In this document: piece after piece, positions 39,112 to 48,116 of the stretch
Layout of the letters: every line of letters starts with the position of its first letter
How positions within the stretch are numbered: the first letter of the stretch is position 1
Source: Anaeromassilibacillus sp001305115
Lineage (GTDB): Bacteria > Bacillota > Clostridia > Oscillospirales > Acutalibacteraceae
Assembly: GCA_042854365.1 (NCBI GenBank)
Contig: AP031437.1
Location: 3,174,277-3,238,276 of the forward strand
Length of the DNA: 64,000 bases
Direction of reading: 5' to 3'
Translations under genes and position numbers: made by a program
The notes under the pieces: generated by a model
What the model saw: only the letters and a program-made list of their open reading frames with translations
What the model was told of the DNA's origin: nothing
Databases searched by the model: none

Positions 39112-39781
39112 CCTATATTCCTCCCCTTTATCAAGACAAGCAGCCCGTCACTTATTACTTACTACTTACGATTTAAGTATAACGTATTGCCCTTTCTTTG
39201 TCAACATAGAATTCCTAATTTTATATATTGGGTTTTATTGAGTGCATAGAAACCATTTGTTTGATTCTTCATCCCTATGGGCCATCTTGCTCCTGTTCAG
39301 CAAATGTGAAACAGATTTACGGATGGGGATTGTGTCAGGGACTTTGGAGAATTGCCACCCGGATGGTTTGGGCTGTCTGATTGTCACCATGTTGCTGAAA
39401 CATACGGAACACCCTGGGATATATACTACGCTACAAGCAGCAATCCTTTCGGTTTCTGATATTGTATGAACCCCTTTCAAGTTTTAAGGACCTTCGCTCT
39501 ACTTGACCTTTTCCAGCCAAGGTCAGGTATCGTACTTCAAGGGGACCATCGTACGGCCACTGTATCGCTGCATTTTCAATGGCATGTATCGAAAAAAGTA
39601 AAAGTGGAGTACCGTTTCCTTAGATACAGAATGGTTCCCCGCGTTCCACTGATATCCGTACATGTTTTGATGCAAGTAAACAGGCAAATGCCCATGGGCC
39701 GGAAAAATACATTCCACCCACGGGCATTTGAGATGTTCGATTTTTTTCACCGCAGTAAGGCAATAAGGGGACATCGGTCTT
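39112..39781. other. Intergenic region without a supported gene
   Basis: About 670 bp between hcp and the next gene. A hairpin CAAATGCCC / GGGCATTTG at 39688-39728 could terminate hcp transcription. Short open frames on both strands show no recognisable protein. Confidence 0.45.
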
Positions 39782-41392
39782 TTATTGACCGATCTTACAG
39801 TCCAGCTGATCCCAATTCCGAAGTTCCTGCTCTCCACAGGGGGTCAGATGGAACTTTTCGGATAGAAGGTTCAGCACGTTGGGCGAAATAAATGCCGGAA
39901 GCGTCGGACCGATATGGATGTTCTGAATTCCCAAATAGAGCAGGGACAACAAAATACATACCGCTTTCTGTTCATACCACGAGAGCACCAAAGTCAAAGG
40001 AAGATCGTTTACTCCACATCCAAAGGCTTCTGCCAGTGCGGTAGCAACCTTGATGGCTCCAAACGCATCGTTACACTGGCCCATATCCATCAACCGCGGT
40101 AAACCGCCGATCTCCCCCAGGTCCAGATCGTTAAACCGGTACTTCCCGCAGGCCAACGTCAAAATAACGGTATCTTTGGGTGTATTTTTGACAAACTCTG
40201 TATAGGCATTTCGGCCTGGACGCGCTCCATCACAGCCGCCAACCAAATAAAAGTGCCGGATAGCGCCCGCCTTAACGGCCTCGACCACCCGATCTGCCAC
40301 GGACAGGATCGTTCCATGGCCAAATCCGGTTGTGACTTGTGTCCCCCCATTGATTCCAGTCATCGGATGTTCCTCTGAATATCCTCCCAATTCCAGGGCT
40401 TTTTCAATCACAGGGGTAAAATCGCGCTCTTCCCCGATGTGTACCATTTCCGGATAAGCCACCACTTCTGTAGTAAATATACGGTCAGCATAGTTCGCTC
40501 TGGGCGGCATCAGGCAGTTGGTCGTAAACAGAACCGGAGCCGGAATATCTTGAAATTCTTTCTGTTGGTTCTGCCAAGCGGTTCCAAAATTCCCTTTCAA
40601 GTGTGGGTAGGCTTTGAGTTTCGGATAGGCATGTGCGGGCAACATCTCGCCATGCGTATAAATGTTAATCCCTCTCCCCTTTGTCTGTTCCAGCAGTGCA
40701 TGCAAATCAAACAAATCATGGCCGGATACAACAATAAATGGTCCCTTCTCGATGGTCAATGGAACCGTGGTGGGTTGTGGCGTTCCGTAAGTCTCTGTAT
40801 TTGCCCGATCCAACAATTCCATGCATTTCAGATTGACGCGTCCAGCCTCCAGCACCAATGGCAGGAGGTATTCCATATCCGCATCCTCCCCGACGGCAAA
40901 CAGCCCGCGATAGAAGAAGTTATTTACTTCCTCGTCCGTGTAACCGAGAACACGGGCATGGTAAGCGTAAGCAGCCATACCGCGAAGGCCAAAGAGTAGA
41001 AGCGACTTGAGGGACCTGATGTCCACATCCGGCTCGTTCCAAAGTTGTTCCATGTCGTAATCTGCATTGTGGGAACAAGGGGAAGCGCAACCGCTACATC
41101 CCGGAAGCAACGACTCCTTTTCTGCATGGACAGCATCTATTTGGCGTTGCACAACTTGCGCGTCAAAGCAAACATTTGTAATCGTAGTGAATAAGCCTTC
41201 AAGCATTACCCGGTGGGTGGACTCTGTCACCTCATGGCCATCGGAAGCGCGCGCCAAACCAATGAGTGCGCCAGTCAGTTGGTCCTGCAGTGCCGCTACA
41301 TGGGCATCTTTTCCGCAGACCCCTCGCGCACCCGTACATCCAGAACAACCGGCTGTTTGTTCACATTGATAACAAAACATTTTTGGATTCAT
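39782..41392 (-). CDS. hcp: Hybrid cluster protein (hydroxylamine reductase)
   Basis: Hcp reduces NO or hydroxylamine in anaerobes under nitrosative stress. The 536-residue length fits class I/II Hcp. The N-terminal cysteines MFCYQCEQTAGCSGCTGARG bind a 4Fe-4S (or 2Fe-2S) cluster, and the hybrid cluster ligands are visible as His/Glu/Cys in VSGHDLFD, VLFTTNCLMPP, GGCDGARPGRNAY and TLACGKYRFN with the final PLTLVLSWYEQKAVCILLSL block. ATG 41392 has GGAGGG six bases upstream; the frame to 41425 is unlikely. It follows a 4Fe-4S protein gene in a leftward unit divergent from a Crp/Fnr regulator. Confidence 0.95.
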   Translation of the reverse strand: MNPKMFCYQCEQTAGCSGCTGARGVCGKDAHVAALQDQLTGALIGLARASDGHEVTESTHRVMLEGLFTTITNVCFDAQVVQRQIDAVHAEKESLLPGCSGCASPCSHNADYDMEQLWNEPDVDIRSLKSLLLFGLRGMAAYAYHARVLGYTDEEVNNFFYRGLFAVGEDADMEYLLPLVLEAGRVNLKCMELLDRANTETYGTPQPTTVPLTIEKGPFIVVSGHDLFDLHALLEQTKGRGINIYTHGEMLPAHAYPKLKAYPHLKGNFGTAWQNQQKEFQDIPAPVLFTTNCLMPPRANYADRIFTTEVVAYPEMVHIGEERDFTPVIEKALELGGYSEEHPMTGINGGTQVTTGFGHGTILSVADRVVEAVKAGAIRHFYLVGGCDGARPGRNAYTEFVKNTPKDTVILTLACGKYRFNDLDLGEIGGLPRLMDMGQCNDAFGAIKVATALAEAFGCGVNDLPLTLVLSWYEQKAVCILLSLLYLGIQNIHIGPTLPAFISPNVLNLLSEKFHLTPCGEQELRNWDQLDCKIGQ

Positions 41393-41469
41393 AGCAATCC
41401 CTCCATCATCTTCCGCTGTTTTCAATCGTATTTTTAGCTGAAACCCTTGCGTTTACAGGTACGCAGGGT

Positions 41470-42168
41470 TTACCTCGATAAAATAGAACCGCTGGTAGAG
41501 AGAACGACCACCTGCCAGGGAATCAGCTTTCCGCTCTGCTGCAAGGCGCGCTTCACCGCCTGTTCAATCCCGCCACAGCAAGGTACCTCCATGCGGACGA
41601 CCGTTACACTTTGAATATCGTTTTGCCGGAGAATCTCTGTCAGCTTTTCCGCATAATCCCCTTCGTCCAATTTTGGACAACCGATCAGAGTCACGCGGCC
41701 GCGCATAAACTCGCGGTGAAAATCCCCGCAGGCATAGGCCGTACAGTCGGCAGCAATCAACAAACTCGCTCCGTCCAGGTACGGCGCATTCACCGGGACC
41801 AATTTTATCTGTACCGGCCATTGGATCAATTCACTTGGCAATCCCTCAATCGGTTCTTTTGTTGCCGGAACCGTTCTTTGAATCCGTTTCGCCTGACTTC
41901 CCGGACAACCACATGGAAGATTGGCCGCTTTTGCCATTTTTGCCGCTTCTACGGCAGCCTGATTATAGGCGGGAGCTTCCCGTTCCTCAAAGGAAATTGC
42001 TCCTGTCGGACAAGCCGGCAAACAATCTCCCAGGCCATCGCAGTAATCCTCACGGAGTAGCTTGGCCTTTCCATTCACTATCCCGATAGCACCTTCGTGA
42101 CATGCCTCTGCACACAGTCCACAGCCATCGCATTTAACCTCATCGATTTTAATTATTTTCCGTTTCAT
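41470..42168 (-). CDS. 4Fe-4S ferredoxin-domain protein, probable Hcp partner
   Basis: The product has 232 residues. Residues 10-65 hold two 4Fe-4S motifs (KCDGCGLCAEACHEGAIGIV, YCDGLGDCLPACPTGAISFE). The C-terminal part has a further set of cysteines (ANLPCGCPGSQAKRIQ, DCTAYACGDFH, CPKLDEGDYA, VPCCGGIEQAVKRALQQ). Proteins of this layout sit beside hcp in many clostridia and are thought to deliver electrons or build the cluster; that role is inference. ATG 42168 has GGGAGG nine bases upstream. Located 77 bp upstream of hcp on the same strand. Confidence 0.88.
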   Translation of the reverse strand: MKRKIIKIDEVKCDGCGLCAEACHEGAIGIVNGKAKLLREDYCDGLGDCLPACPTGAISFEEREAPAYNQAAVEAAKMAKAANLPCGCPGSQAKRIQRTVPATKEPIEGLPSELIQWPVQIKLVPVNAPYLDGASLLIAADCTAYACGDFHREFMRGRVTLIGCPKLDEGDYAEKLTEILRQNDIQSVTVVRMEVPCCGGIEQAVKRALQQSGKLIPWQVVVLSTSGSILSR

Positions 42169-42183
42169 TCCAAATTTCCTCCC

Positions 42184-42261
42184 AGTGAATTCCGGTTTCA
42201 CTCATTTTCTAGGAATCTTTATCCGGTTTCACTTGCTTTTGTGCCCTTATCCTACTATACT
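42184..42261. promoter_or_regulatory. hcp-crp divergent control region with Fnr-type palindrome
   Basis: AGTGAA-N7-TTCACT (42184-42202) is a palindrome of the Crp/Fnr class just upstream of the 4Fe-4S gene. TCCGGTTTCACT repeats at 42191 and 42222, 31 bp apart (three helical turns). The second half-site abuts a plus-strand -35 TTGCTT (42233-42238), with -10 TATACT (42256-42261) at 17 bases, the likely crp promoter. Binding by the adjacent regulator is inferred. Confidence 0.6.
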
Positions 42262-42304
42262 GAAGAAAACATGTATGTTGGAAATCCAACAACAGGAGGA
42301 AAAT

Positions 42305-42988
42305 ATGAAAAAATATCAGGAACTCTTTCGTAAGATCCCCCTGTTTCGGGGAATTACCGATCAAGAACGCGAGACCATGTTGGACTGTCTGCGTGCGCGA
42401 GAACAACGCTTTTCAGCGGATTCGGTTATTCTATTGGCTGGACAAGTCGCTGATTGCGTCGGCATCGTATTGGAAGGGCAGGCGCAGGTCATCCGCGAGG
42501 AGTTTTCTGGAAACCGAACCATTTTGACCGCACTTGGCCCCGGCGATCTATTTGCCGAAGCCTTTGCGTGCGCCTCGGGAGAACACAAAACGCTTCCAGT
42601 CACCGTTTTGGCGATTACTGAAAGCGTCGTCCTGTTGATGGATTATCGAAAGATTCTACATGCCTGTCCTTCGGGCTGTAGTTTTCATCAAAAACTGGTA
42701 GAAAACATGCTTGCCGTCGTTGCGGACAAAAATCTGATGCTAAACCGCCGCCTGGGTCATCTCTCCAAGCGCAGTACGCGCGAAAAACTGCTCTCCTACC
42801 TTTCGGAACAAGCGACCTTACACGATAGCGCAGATTTCTATATTCCATTTGACCGGCAGGAATTGGCGGACTATCTCTGCGTGGAGCGCAGTGCCATGTC
42901 CGCAGTGCTGTCAAAATTACGCGCTGAGGGGCTTTTAGAAGTGGAGCGCAATCATTTCCATTTAAAATCCTCGTGGGAAGTGGTATGA
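42305..42988 (+). CDS. Crp/Fnr family transcriptional regulator
   Basis: The 227-residue protein has a cNMP-binding-like barrel (residues about 10-125: LFRGITDQERETMLDCLRAR, ALGPGDLFAEAFACA) and a C-terminal HTH_Crp (FYIPFDRQELADYLCVERSA, MSAVLSKLRAEGLLEVERNH). ATG 42305 follows AGGAGGAAAAT. Being divergent from the hcp unit, it is probably the sensor of nitrosative or redox stress; it has scattered cysteines but no N-terminal Fnr-type Fe-S motif. Its last 53 codons and stop are copied about five times immediately downstream. Confidence 0.9.
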   Translation: MKKYQELFRKIPLFRGITDQERETMLDCLRAREQRFSADSVILLAGQVADCVGIVLEGQAQVIREEFSGNRTILTALGPGDLFAEAFACASGEHKTLPVTVLAITESVVLLMDYRKILHACPSGCSFHQKLVENMLAVVADKNLMLNRRLGHLSKRSTREKLLSYLSEQATLHDSADFYIPFDRQELADYLCVERSAMSAVLSKLRAEGLLEVERNHFHLKSSWEVV

Positions 42989-43795
42989 AACGTTTAGCTT
43001 CCCATTCCATTTGACCGGCTGAAACGGGCGGACGATCTCTATATAGCGCACTGTGCTCTGTCGCAGTGCTGTCTAACCTACAGGTTGGAAGGGATTTGGA
43101 AAGTAAAACACAATCATTTCCACTTAAAATCCTGATGGAAAGTGGTATGAAACGTTTAGCTTCCCATTCCATTTGACCGGCTGAAATAGGCGGACGATCT
43201 CTATGTAGCGCGCTGTGCTCTGTCGCAGTGCTGTCTAAACTACATGTTGGAAGGGATTTGGAAAGTAAAACGCAATCATTTCCATTTAAAATCCTCATGG
43301 AAAGTGGTATGAAACGTTTAGCTTTCCATTCCATTTGACCAGCTGAAACGGGCGAACGATTTCTATTTAGCGCGCTGTGCTCTGTCGCAATGCTGTCAAA
43401 ATTATGCGCTGAGGGACTCTTAGAGGTAGAACACAATCATTTCCACTTAAAATCCTCGTGGGAAGTGGTATGAAACGTTTAGCTTCCCATTCCATTTGAC
43501 CGGCTGAAACGGGCGAACGATTTCTATGTAGTGCATTGTGCTATGTCCGCAGTGCTGTCTAAACTACGTGCCGAGGGGCTTTTAGAAGTGAAGTGCAATC
43601 ATTTCCACTTAAAATCCTGATGGAAAGTAGTATCAAACGTTCAGCCTCCCATTCCATTTGACCAGCTGAAACGGGCGAACGATTTCTATGTAGCGCATTG
43701 TGCTATGTCCGCAGTGCTGTCAAAACTACAGGTTGGAAGGGCTTTTAGAAGTGGAACGCAATCATTTCCACTTAAAATCCTGATGGAAAGTGGTA
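42989..43795 (+). repeat. 162-bp tandem array made of decayed copies of the Crp/Fnr gene 3' end
   Basis: CCATTTGACC is at 42845 inside the gene and then at 43007, 43169, 43331, 43492 and 43654, that is 162 bp (once 161) apart. Each unit corresponds to the last 53 codons and stop of the regulator: for example TTCCACTTAAAATCCT and GGAAAGTGGTATGA match the gene terminus. All copies have stops and frameshifts (for instance CGGCTGAAACGGGC), so they cannot be expressed as the domain. A solo copy of this unit is at 49105-49298. Confidence 0.95.
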
Positions 43796-43867
43796 TGAAG
43801 CGTTCACCATCGAATGAAGAACAAAAATCCAGTATGGTTTGCCATCCTACAAAAACAAGCGGAAGCC

Positions 43868-44020
43868 CTTTGAATAGACCCCCACCAGCTTTGCTAGTGG
43901 TTTTACAGAAGCGGGCAAAGCCCTATGATACTAGCCACACCTCAAGGCGTTGGTACGGTCTGCCACATGCGAAAGATGGTTACTTGCTACCCGTAAACGG
44001 GTCTAGGTAATCTTTGGGTA
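43868..44020. mobile_element. Possible IS200/IS605-type end remnant
   Basis: CCACCAGCTTTGCTAGTGG near 43885-43905 is a short hairpin of the kind found at IS200/IS605 ends, followed by GGGCAAAGCCC and the CTACCCGTAAACGGGTCTAG hairpin near 43987. There is no transposase frame. The assignment rests on the look of the hairpins only. The stretch 44020-44900 has no supported gene. Confidence 0.25.
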
Positions 44021-44134
44021 GCATCTGATCCGAAATCGAATCCTCTTTCAGTTGGTTGTGGATCTATTCCGCAATTCTTTTCGCATTCTTACTCGCTATA
44101 TCAACGTAACACCCGCGGCGCAAAACTTCCGGTT

Positions 44135-44197
44135 AGCTTAATAGCGATAGGGATACCCTGATTCTTGCGGCGACTGTCCCTATAAAAAATATTCATT
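44135..44197 (+). repeat. 63-bp palindromic dispersed repeat, copy C
   Basis: It reads AGCTTAATAGCGATAGGGAT and then GTCCCTATAAAAAATATTCA. It is well conserved with copies A, D and E. Confidence 0.75.
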
Positions 44198-44926
44198 TGC
44201 TTATTTGTGGTATAGATATATCGAATAACTGCCACAAATAAATTGTAAATATCCCTATCACTGTTACACTTTGTCCTATTTGTATTTGGAATGAGCATGA
44301 CAGTCAGCTGAAATTGCCTACAAAGATAAGTAAGCGCAGATTGTTCAGATAATTATTGCATATATTTGCCTATATACAGGCAAATACGGCGAACCGACAT
44401 GCCTGTTGAAATAATCAGATTACCTTTCCTTGGAGAAAGCTCACAAACTGGATACACTCATCTTCGACGGTATTCCTGCCAGCATATGCAATGGTACGGG
44501 TATACTTCTGTCTCTACAATTGTTACCCATTTCCCGTTGTATAACTCTCTCAGTAGTATTTCTATTTCTTACACAGTTTTCTTATACAATATTTTCCTCT
44601 AGTCCTTCAGGACAATGCTATACTGTTCTGAATTCCATATTTCACGATAAGGAAAGGTCATATGGAACAGGATTTTTCTTTTTTGATAAATTTACGGAAC
44701 AGATTTGTTTCGATTCCTATAGACAAAACAATATGGTACTTGCAGTTCCAGTTCGTTTGTGCGAGACTATTCCGTTGTCAATTGGCTTCATACCTTTTGT
44801 CCTCCCTTTGATACTTCTGTGCAGTTGGCAGACCGCATTCCTATTGTATCAAAAGGAAATCTTATTCCTATGCAACTAAAGCTTGTTTGAACTCCTCAGC
44901 ACGGCCGGGGATTTTTGAGATACAAC

Positions 44927-44966
44927 AAAAAAGAACTGGCTCTGCTATTTCAGAGCCAGTTCTTTT
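44927..44966 (-). terminator. Terminator overlapping the thioesterase stop codon
   Basis: AAGAACTGGCTCTG pairs with CAGAGCCAGTTCTTTTTTG on the minus strand. The left arm is part of the last codons (NWL stop), so the gene and terminator overlap. Confidence 0.85.
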
Positions 44967-45693
44967 CATGCAATTGTACCTTTGCTGAGAAACTCAATCC
45001 ACGTTCATGATCGCCATACAGGACAAAATCTCCATTTTCTATATACCCTCCATAGATCTTGAGCGTCTCCCCCAGTTTACTTTCACTGACATAACTGATA
45101 TGAATGTGTTTCATGCTTTGTTGGCGCATCTCCGAAGGCAAGAAATCCATCAGAATATCTCCATAAACGGCGTTGTTTAGATGGCAGTTAAAATCCAAAT
45201 CGGAATAGTAAATGGGGCGTTCTCCCAAAAGCGGAAGATTTTCCGGCAGTACCAGGCGTTCCACCCGGTCCTCGGAGTCCACCTTTCCACCCTTAAAAAT
45301 ATTGTACGCCAAAAATACCTTGGGGCGGAGGATCTTATGGGTCTCCGGATCTGCGGAAACCGACGTCTGCATAATGCGGACAATTTCCTCTCCATCGGCA
45401 TAAAACACAAAATCCCGATAAAACTGTACCCCGGCTGTGCCGCATGGATGGGTTTTGATGGTCAAAACATCATTGTGGACCGGCATACGCTTGATTGATA
45501 CACTGTAATTCGTAAACAAAAAAACGATCCCGTCCGCTTTTAAGCGCTCATATCCAATGCCAAGCGCGCCCAGGTGCTGTTCACTGGTCTCCTGCGCCAT
45601 CCGTAACAGCACACTCAGTTTTATTTTTGCATTCGCCCCTACCTCATAGCTCGCCACTTGTACGGTACGGCTATATTCTTCGATGGTAACCAT
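44950..45693 (-). CDS. Acyl-ACP thioesterase
   Basis: The 247-residue protein has two hot-dog domains, as in plant FatA and clostridial acyl-ACP thioesterases. Family segments include LLRMAQETSEQHLGALGIGY, IVFLFTNYSVSIKRMPVHND and, in the second domain, YYSDLDFNCHLNNAVYGDIL with the conserved DLDxNxHxNN catalytic motif (Asn/His). It releases fatty acids from acyl carrier protein in the cytoplasm. It is a single gene between serS and an empty region, with its own terminator. Confidence 0.93.
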   Translation of the reverse strand: MVTIEEYSRTVQVASYEVGANAKIKLSVLLRMAQETSEQHLGALGIGYERLKADGIVFLFTNYSVSIKRMPVHNDVLTIKTHPCGTAGVQFYRDFVFYADGEEIVRIMQTSVSADPETHKILRPKVFLAYNIFKGGKVDSEDRVERLVLPENLPLLGERPIYYSDLDFNCHLNNAVYGDILMDFLPSEMRQQSMKHIHISYVSESKLGETLKIYGGYIENGDFVLYGDHERGLSFSAKVQLHEKNWL

Positions 45694-45732
45694 CCAACTC
45701 CTCCTTTTCCTGTTCTCTTGTAAAAGAATTGC

Positions 45733-45768
45733 AATCCCCCGGACACTTAAACCAGTGCCGGGGGATTA
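45733..45768 (-). terminator. Hairpin between serS and the thioesterase gene
   Basis: AATCCCCCGGCACT and AGTGTCCGGGGGATT form a strong stem. The T run after it is weak, so termination is probable but not certain. Confidence 0.5.
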
Positions 45769-45875
45769 TATCCGTCCCTCTTCCCAATGTTCAAGAACGA
45801 TTTCCTACCAAGTATCACATTTTACGGGAAGGCAACCGCTCGAATCGTTCGTACAAAGCCGTATGGGACAAAGAC

Positions 45876-47153
45876 TTATCGAATCACGTCAATACCCATA
45901 TACGGACGCAAGATTTCCGGTACGGTGATACTACCGTCCGCGTTCTGATACTGTTCGACGATGGCCGGCATCACGCGGCTGGTTGCTAATCCGGATGCAT
46001 TCAGAGTATTGACAAAATGCAGTTTTCCATCCTCCCCGCGATACTTCATATTCCCGCGGCGAGCTTGATAATCGCGCGCATTGGATGCGGAACTGACCTC
46101 TTTGTAGATTCCCATGCTGGGGATCCAGACCTCAATGTCATAGGTGCGCGCCATGGAGAAGGAACAATCGCCTGCGGCAAGTTTGCTCAGGCGGTAATGA
46201 AGCCCCAATTCCTGTACAAGGCGCTCTGCCTTGCCAACCATTTCTTCAAATGCCGCATCGGAGCCTTCGGGCGTTGTATATTGAACCATTTCCACTTTAT
46301 TAAACTGATGGCCGCGGATCATACCACGCTCTTCCGCGCGATAGGAACCCGCTTCGCGGCGATAACACGGAGTATAGGCGATATACTTGCGGGGTAGCTC
46401 GTCCAAAGTGAGGACTTCCTCCCGGTGCAGATTAACCAGCGCTGTCTCCGCAGTCGGCAACATAAACTTGCGGTCTGCGCTGGTAGGATTGGCGATCCAA
46501 TAGTCCTCTTCCACAAACTTCGGGAACTGCCCGGCGACATAACCACATTCATAATTCAACATGTGCGGCGGCAGAACCAGCTCATAGCCGTCACCCAAAT
46601 GCTCGTTGACAAAGAAATTGAGCAGCGCCCATTCCATACGGGCGCCCCAACCGCGATACAGCCAAGCGCCATTGCCTGCAATCTTGGCGCCGCGCTGGTA
46701 ATCAATCATCCCATGCGCCTCACAGAGGTCCACATGGTTCTTCATGGGGAAGTCAAAGACCGGTTTCTCTTTAAAATAATGGAGCGGGACATTTTGCTCC
46801 TTACCGCCGGCAACAACATCTTCATCCGGCAGGTTCGGCAAGGAAAGCATGAGTTCTTTTTGCTTTTCTTCCAACTCGCCCAGCTCTGCATCGTATTCCT
46901 TGATCTCTGCGGATAGAACTTTCATCTGCGCCATCAATTCCGTGGTGTCCTGTCCGGCCTTTTTCATCGCCGGAATCTGCTTGGAAGCCGCATTCTGCTC
47001 TGCCTTTTTCGCCTCCACCTTTCCAGTAACCGCACGGCGCTCGACGTCGATCTTCAAGATTGCGTCAATCGAGTCATCCAAATTCATTTCTCTTTTATGA
47101 ATGGCCGCTTTCACCTTATCCGGTTCTGTCCGGATCAATTTCAAATCCAACAT
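45876..47153 (-). CDS. serS: Seryl-tRNA synthetase
   Basis: SerS charges tRNA-Ser and tRNA-Sec in the cytoplasm. The 425-residue protein has the N-terminal antiparallel coiled-coil tRNA-binding arm (residues about 30-100, e.g. KIDVERRAVTGKVEAKKAEQ) and the class II core with motif 2 (YTPCYRREAGSYRAEERGMI) and motif 3 (NASGLATSRVMPAIVEQYQN). It is last in the soj-parB-serS run, only 57 bp after parB, and that gap contains a parS-like site. No T-box leader is visible in the short gap, unlike serS in many Firmicutes. Confidence 0.97.
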   Translation of the reverse strand: MLDLKLIRTEPDKVKAAIHKREMNLDDSIDAILKIDVERRAVTGKVEAKKAEQNAASKQIPAMKKAGQDTTELMAQMKVLSAEIKEYDAELGELEEKQKELMLSLPNLPDEDVVAGGKEQNVPLHYFKEKPVFDFPMKNHVDLCEAHGMIDYQRGAKIAGNGAWLYRGWGARMEWALLNFFVNEHLGDGYELVLPPHMLNYECGYVAGQFPKFVEEDYWIANPTSADRKFMLPTAETALVNLHREEVLTLDELPRKYIAYTPCYRREAGSYRAEERGMIRGHQFNKVEMVQYTTPEGSDAAFEEMVGKAERLVQELGLHYRLSKLAAGDCSFSMARTYDIEVWIPSMGIYKEVSSASNARDYQARRGNMKYRGEDGKLHFVNTLNASGLATSRVMPAIVEQYQNADGSITVPEILRPYMGIDVIR

Positions 47154-47193
47154 GTTCGTTGCTCCTTTGTCTTCTATATGTGATTATATGGGA

Positions 47194-47209
47194 TGTTTCA
47201 TGTGAAACA
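47194..47209. promoter_or_regulatory. parS site (one mismatch) between parB and serS
   Basis: TGTTTCATGTGAAACA differs from the canonical TGTTTCACGTGAAACA by one base. ParB spreads from such sites. It is just downstream of the parB stop. Confidence 0.85.
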
Positions 47210-47210
47210 C

Positions 47211-48074
47211 TCAATTGCTTTCTGAATCGAATAACCGCATCAATCCCGCCAAGTCGTCCTCCCCATAGAATTCAATCTGGAGAGTCCCGCGTTTTTTGGT
47301 GCCACTGACGCGGACCTTCCGCCCTAAATGTTCATTGAGGGCCAGCTCCACCTCGTCAAAGTAGTGAATCCTCCCACTTTTGCGCGGGGGCTTTTTTTCT
47401 TCCTTGCCATTGGCCTTGTTTACAAGCTTTTCCAGCTCGCGCACCGATATACCTTGCTCAACCACCAGTTGCGCAGCCCGCCGCATATCGTCTACCTCTT
47501 GGAACCCGAGAAGCGTCCGCGCATGACCTGCCGAAAGCTTTCCCGCGGCGACCAGCTCTTGAAGGTCCTCTGGAAGATGCAAAAGGCGCAGGGCATTTGC
47601 AACAGCCGGCCGGGATTTTCCAACCGTTCGGGCGATTTCCTCCTGTGTCATGCCATACTGATCGATCAGGGACTGATACCCTTGTGCCTCTTCCAGCGGC
47701 GTCAGGTCCTCCCTCTGTAAGTTTTCAATCAGAGCGAGTTCCATGACCTCATGGTCGCTCATATCGCGGATGACCACTGGCACCTCGGAGACTCCCGCCA
47801 TGCGCGCTGCACGCCAGCGCCGTTCACCCGCGACAATCTGGTATCCTCCCCCCAGAAGAGGACGTACCAAAAGCGGCTGCAATACGCCATGCTGGACAAT
47901 GGAATCCGCCAACTCAGCTAAGGCCTCATCCTTAAATTCTTTGCGCGGCTGGCTGCGGTTCGGCTCTATCTCACTGATCTTCAGCGTTACGGTAGCGTTT
48001 GCGTCTTCCATATCATTTTCGGCAAAGATGGCATCCAGTCCCTTTCCGAGTCCGCCTTTCTTTTTTCCCGCCAT
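47211..48074 (-). CDS. parB: Chromosome partitioning protein ParB (Spo0J)
   Basis: ParB binds parS, hydrolyses CTP, slides as a clamp and recruits SMC. The 287-residue protein has the N-terminal GLGKGLDAIF patch that stimulates ParA, the ParB/sulfiredoxin domain (NRSQPRKEF, GERRWRAARMAGVSEVPVVI with the CTP-binding GERR motif, LIENLQREDLTPLEEA) and the helix-turn-helix MTQEEIARTVGKSRPAVANA, then a C-terminal dimerisation domain. It follows soj by 42 bp; the two are certainly an operon. Confidence 0.97.
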   Translation of the reverse strand: MAGKKKGGLGKGLDAIFAENDMEDANATVTLKISEIEPNRSQPRKEFKDEALAELADSIVQHGVLQPLLVRPLLGGGYQIVAGERRWRAARMAGVSEVPVVIRDMSDHEVMELALIENLQREDLTPLEEAQGYQSLIDQYGMTQEEIARTVGKSRPAVANALRLLHLPEDLQELVAAGKLSAGHARTLLGFQEVDDMRRAAQLVVEQGISVRELEKLVNKANGKEEKKPPRKSGRIHYFDEVELALNEHLGRKVRVSGTKKRGTLQIEFYGEDDLAGLMRLFDSESN

Positions 48075-48116
48075 AATCTGCGTTTCACCCCCTGTTGCCT
48101 GTTATTTGTGCGCCGC

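Noticed and set aside
42615..43436. Minus-strand frame with KSPSAHNFDSIATEHSALNR-like repeats
   Set aside because: Created by the 162-bp array, which is in phase; antisense to crp, with no ribosome binding site.
44430..44879. 149-codon plus-strand frame in AT-rich sequence
   Set aside because: No ribosome binding site, no recognisable domain; the minus strand also looks like a decayed frame. Left unannotated.
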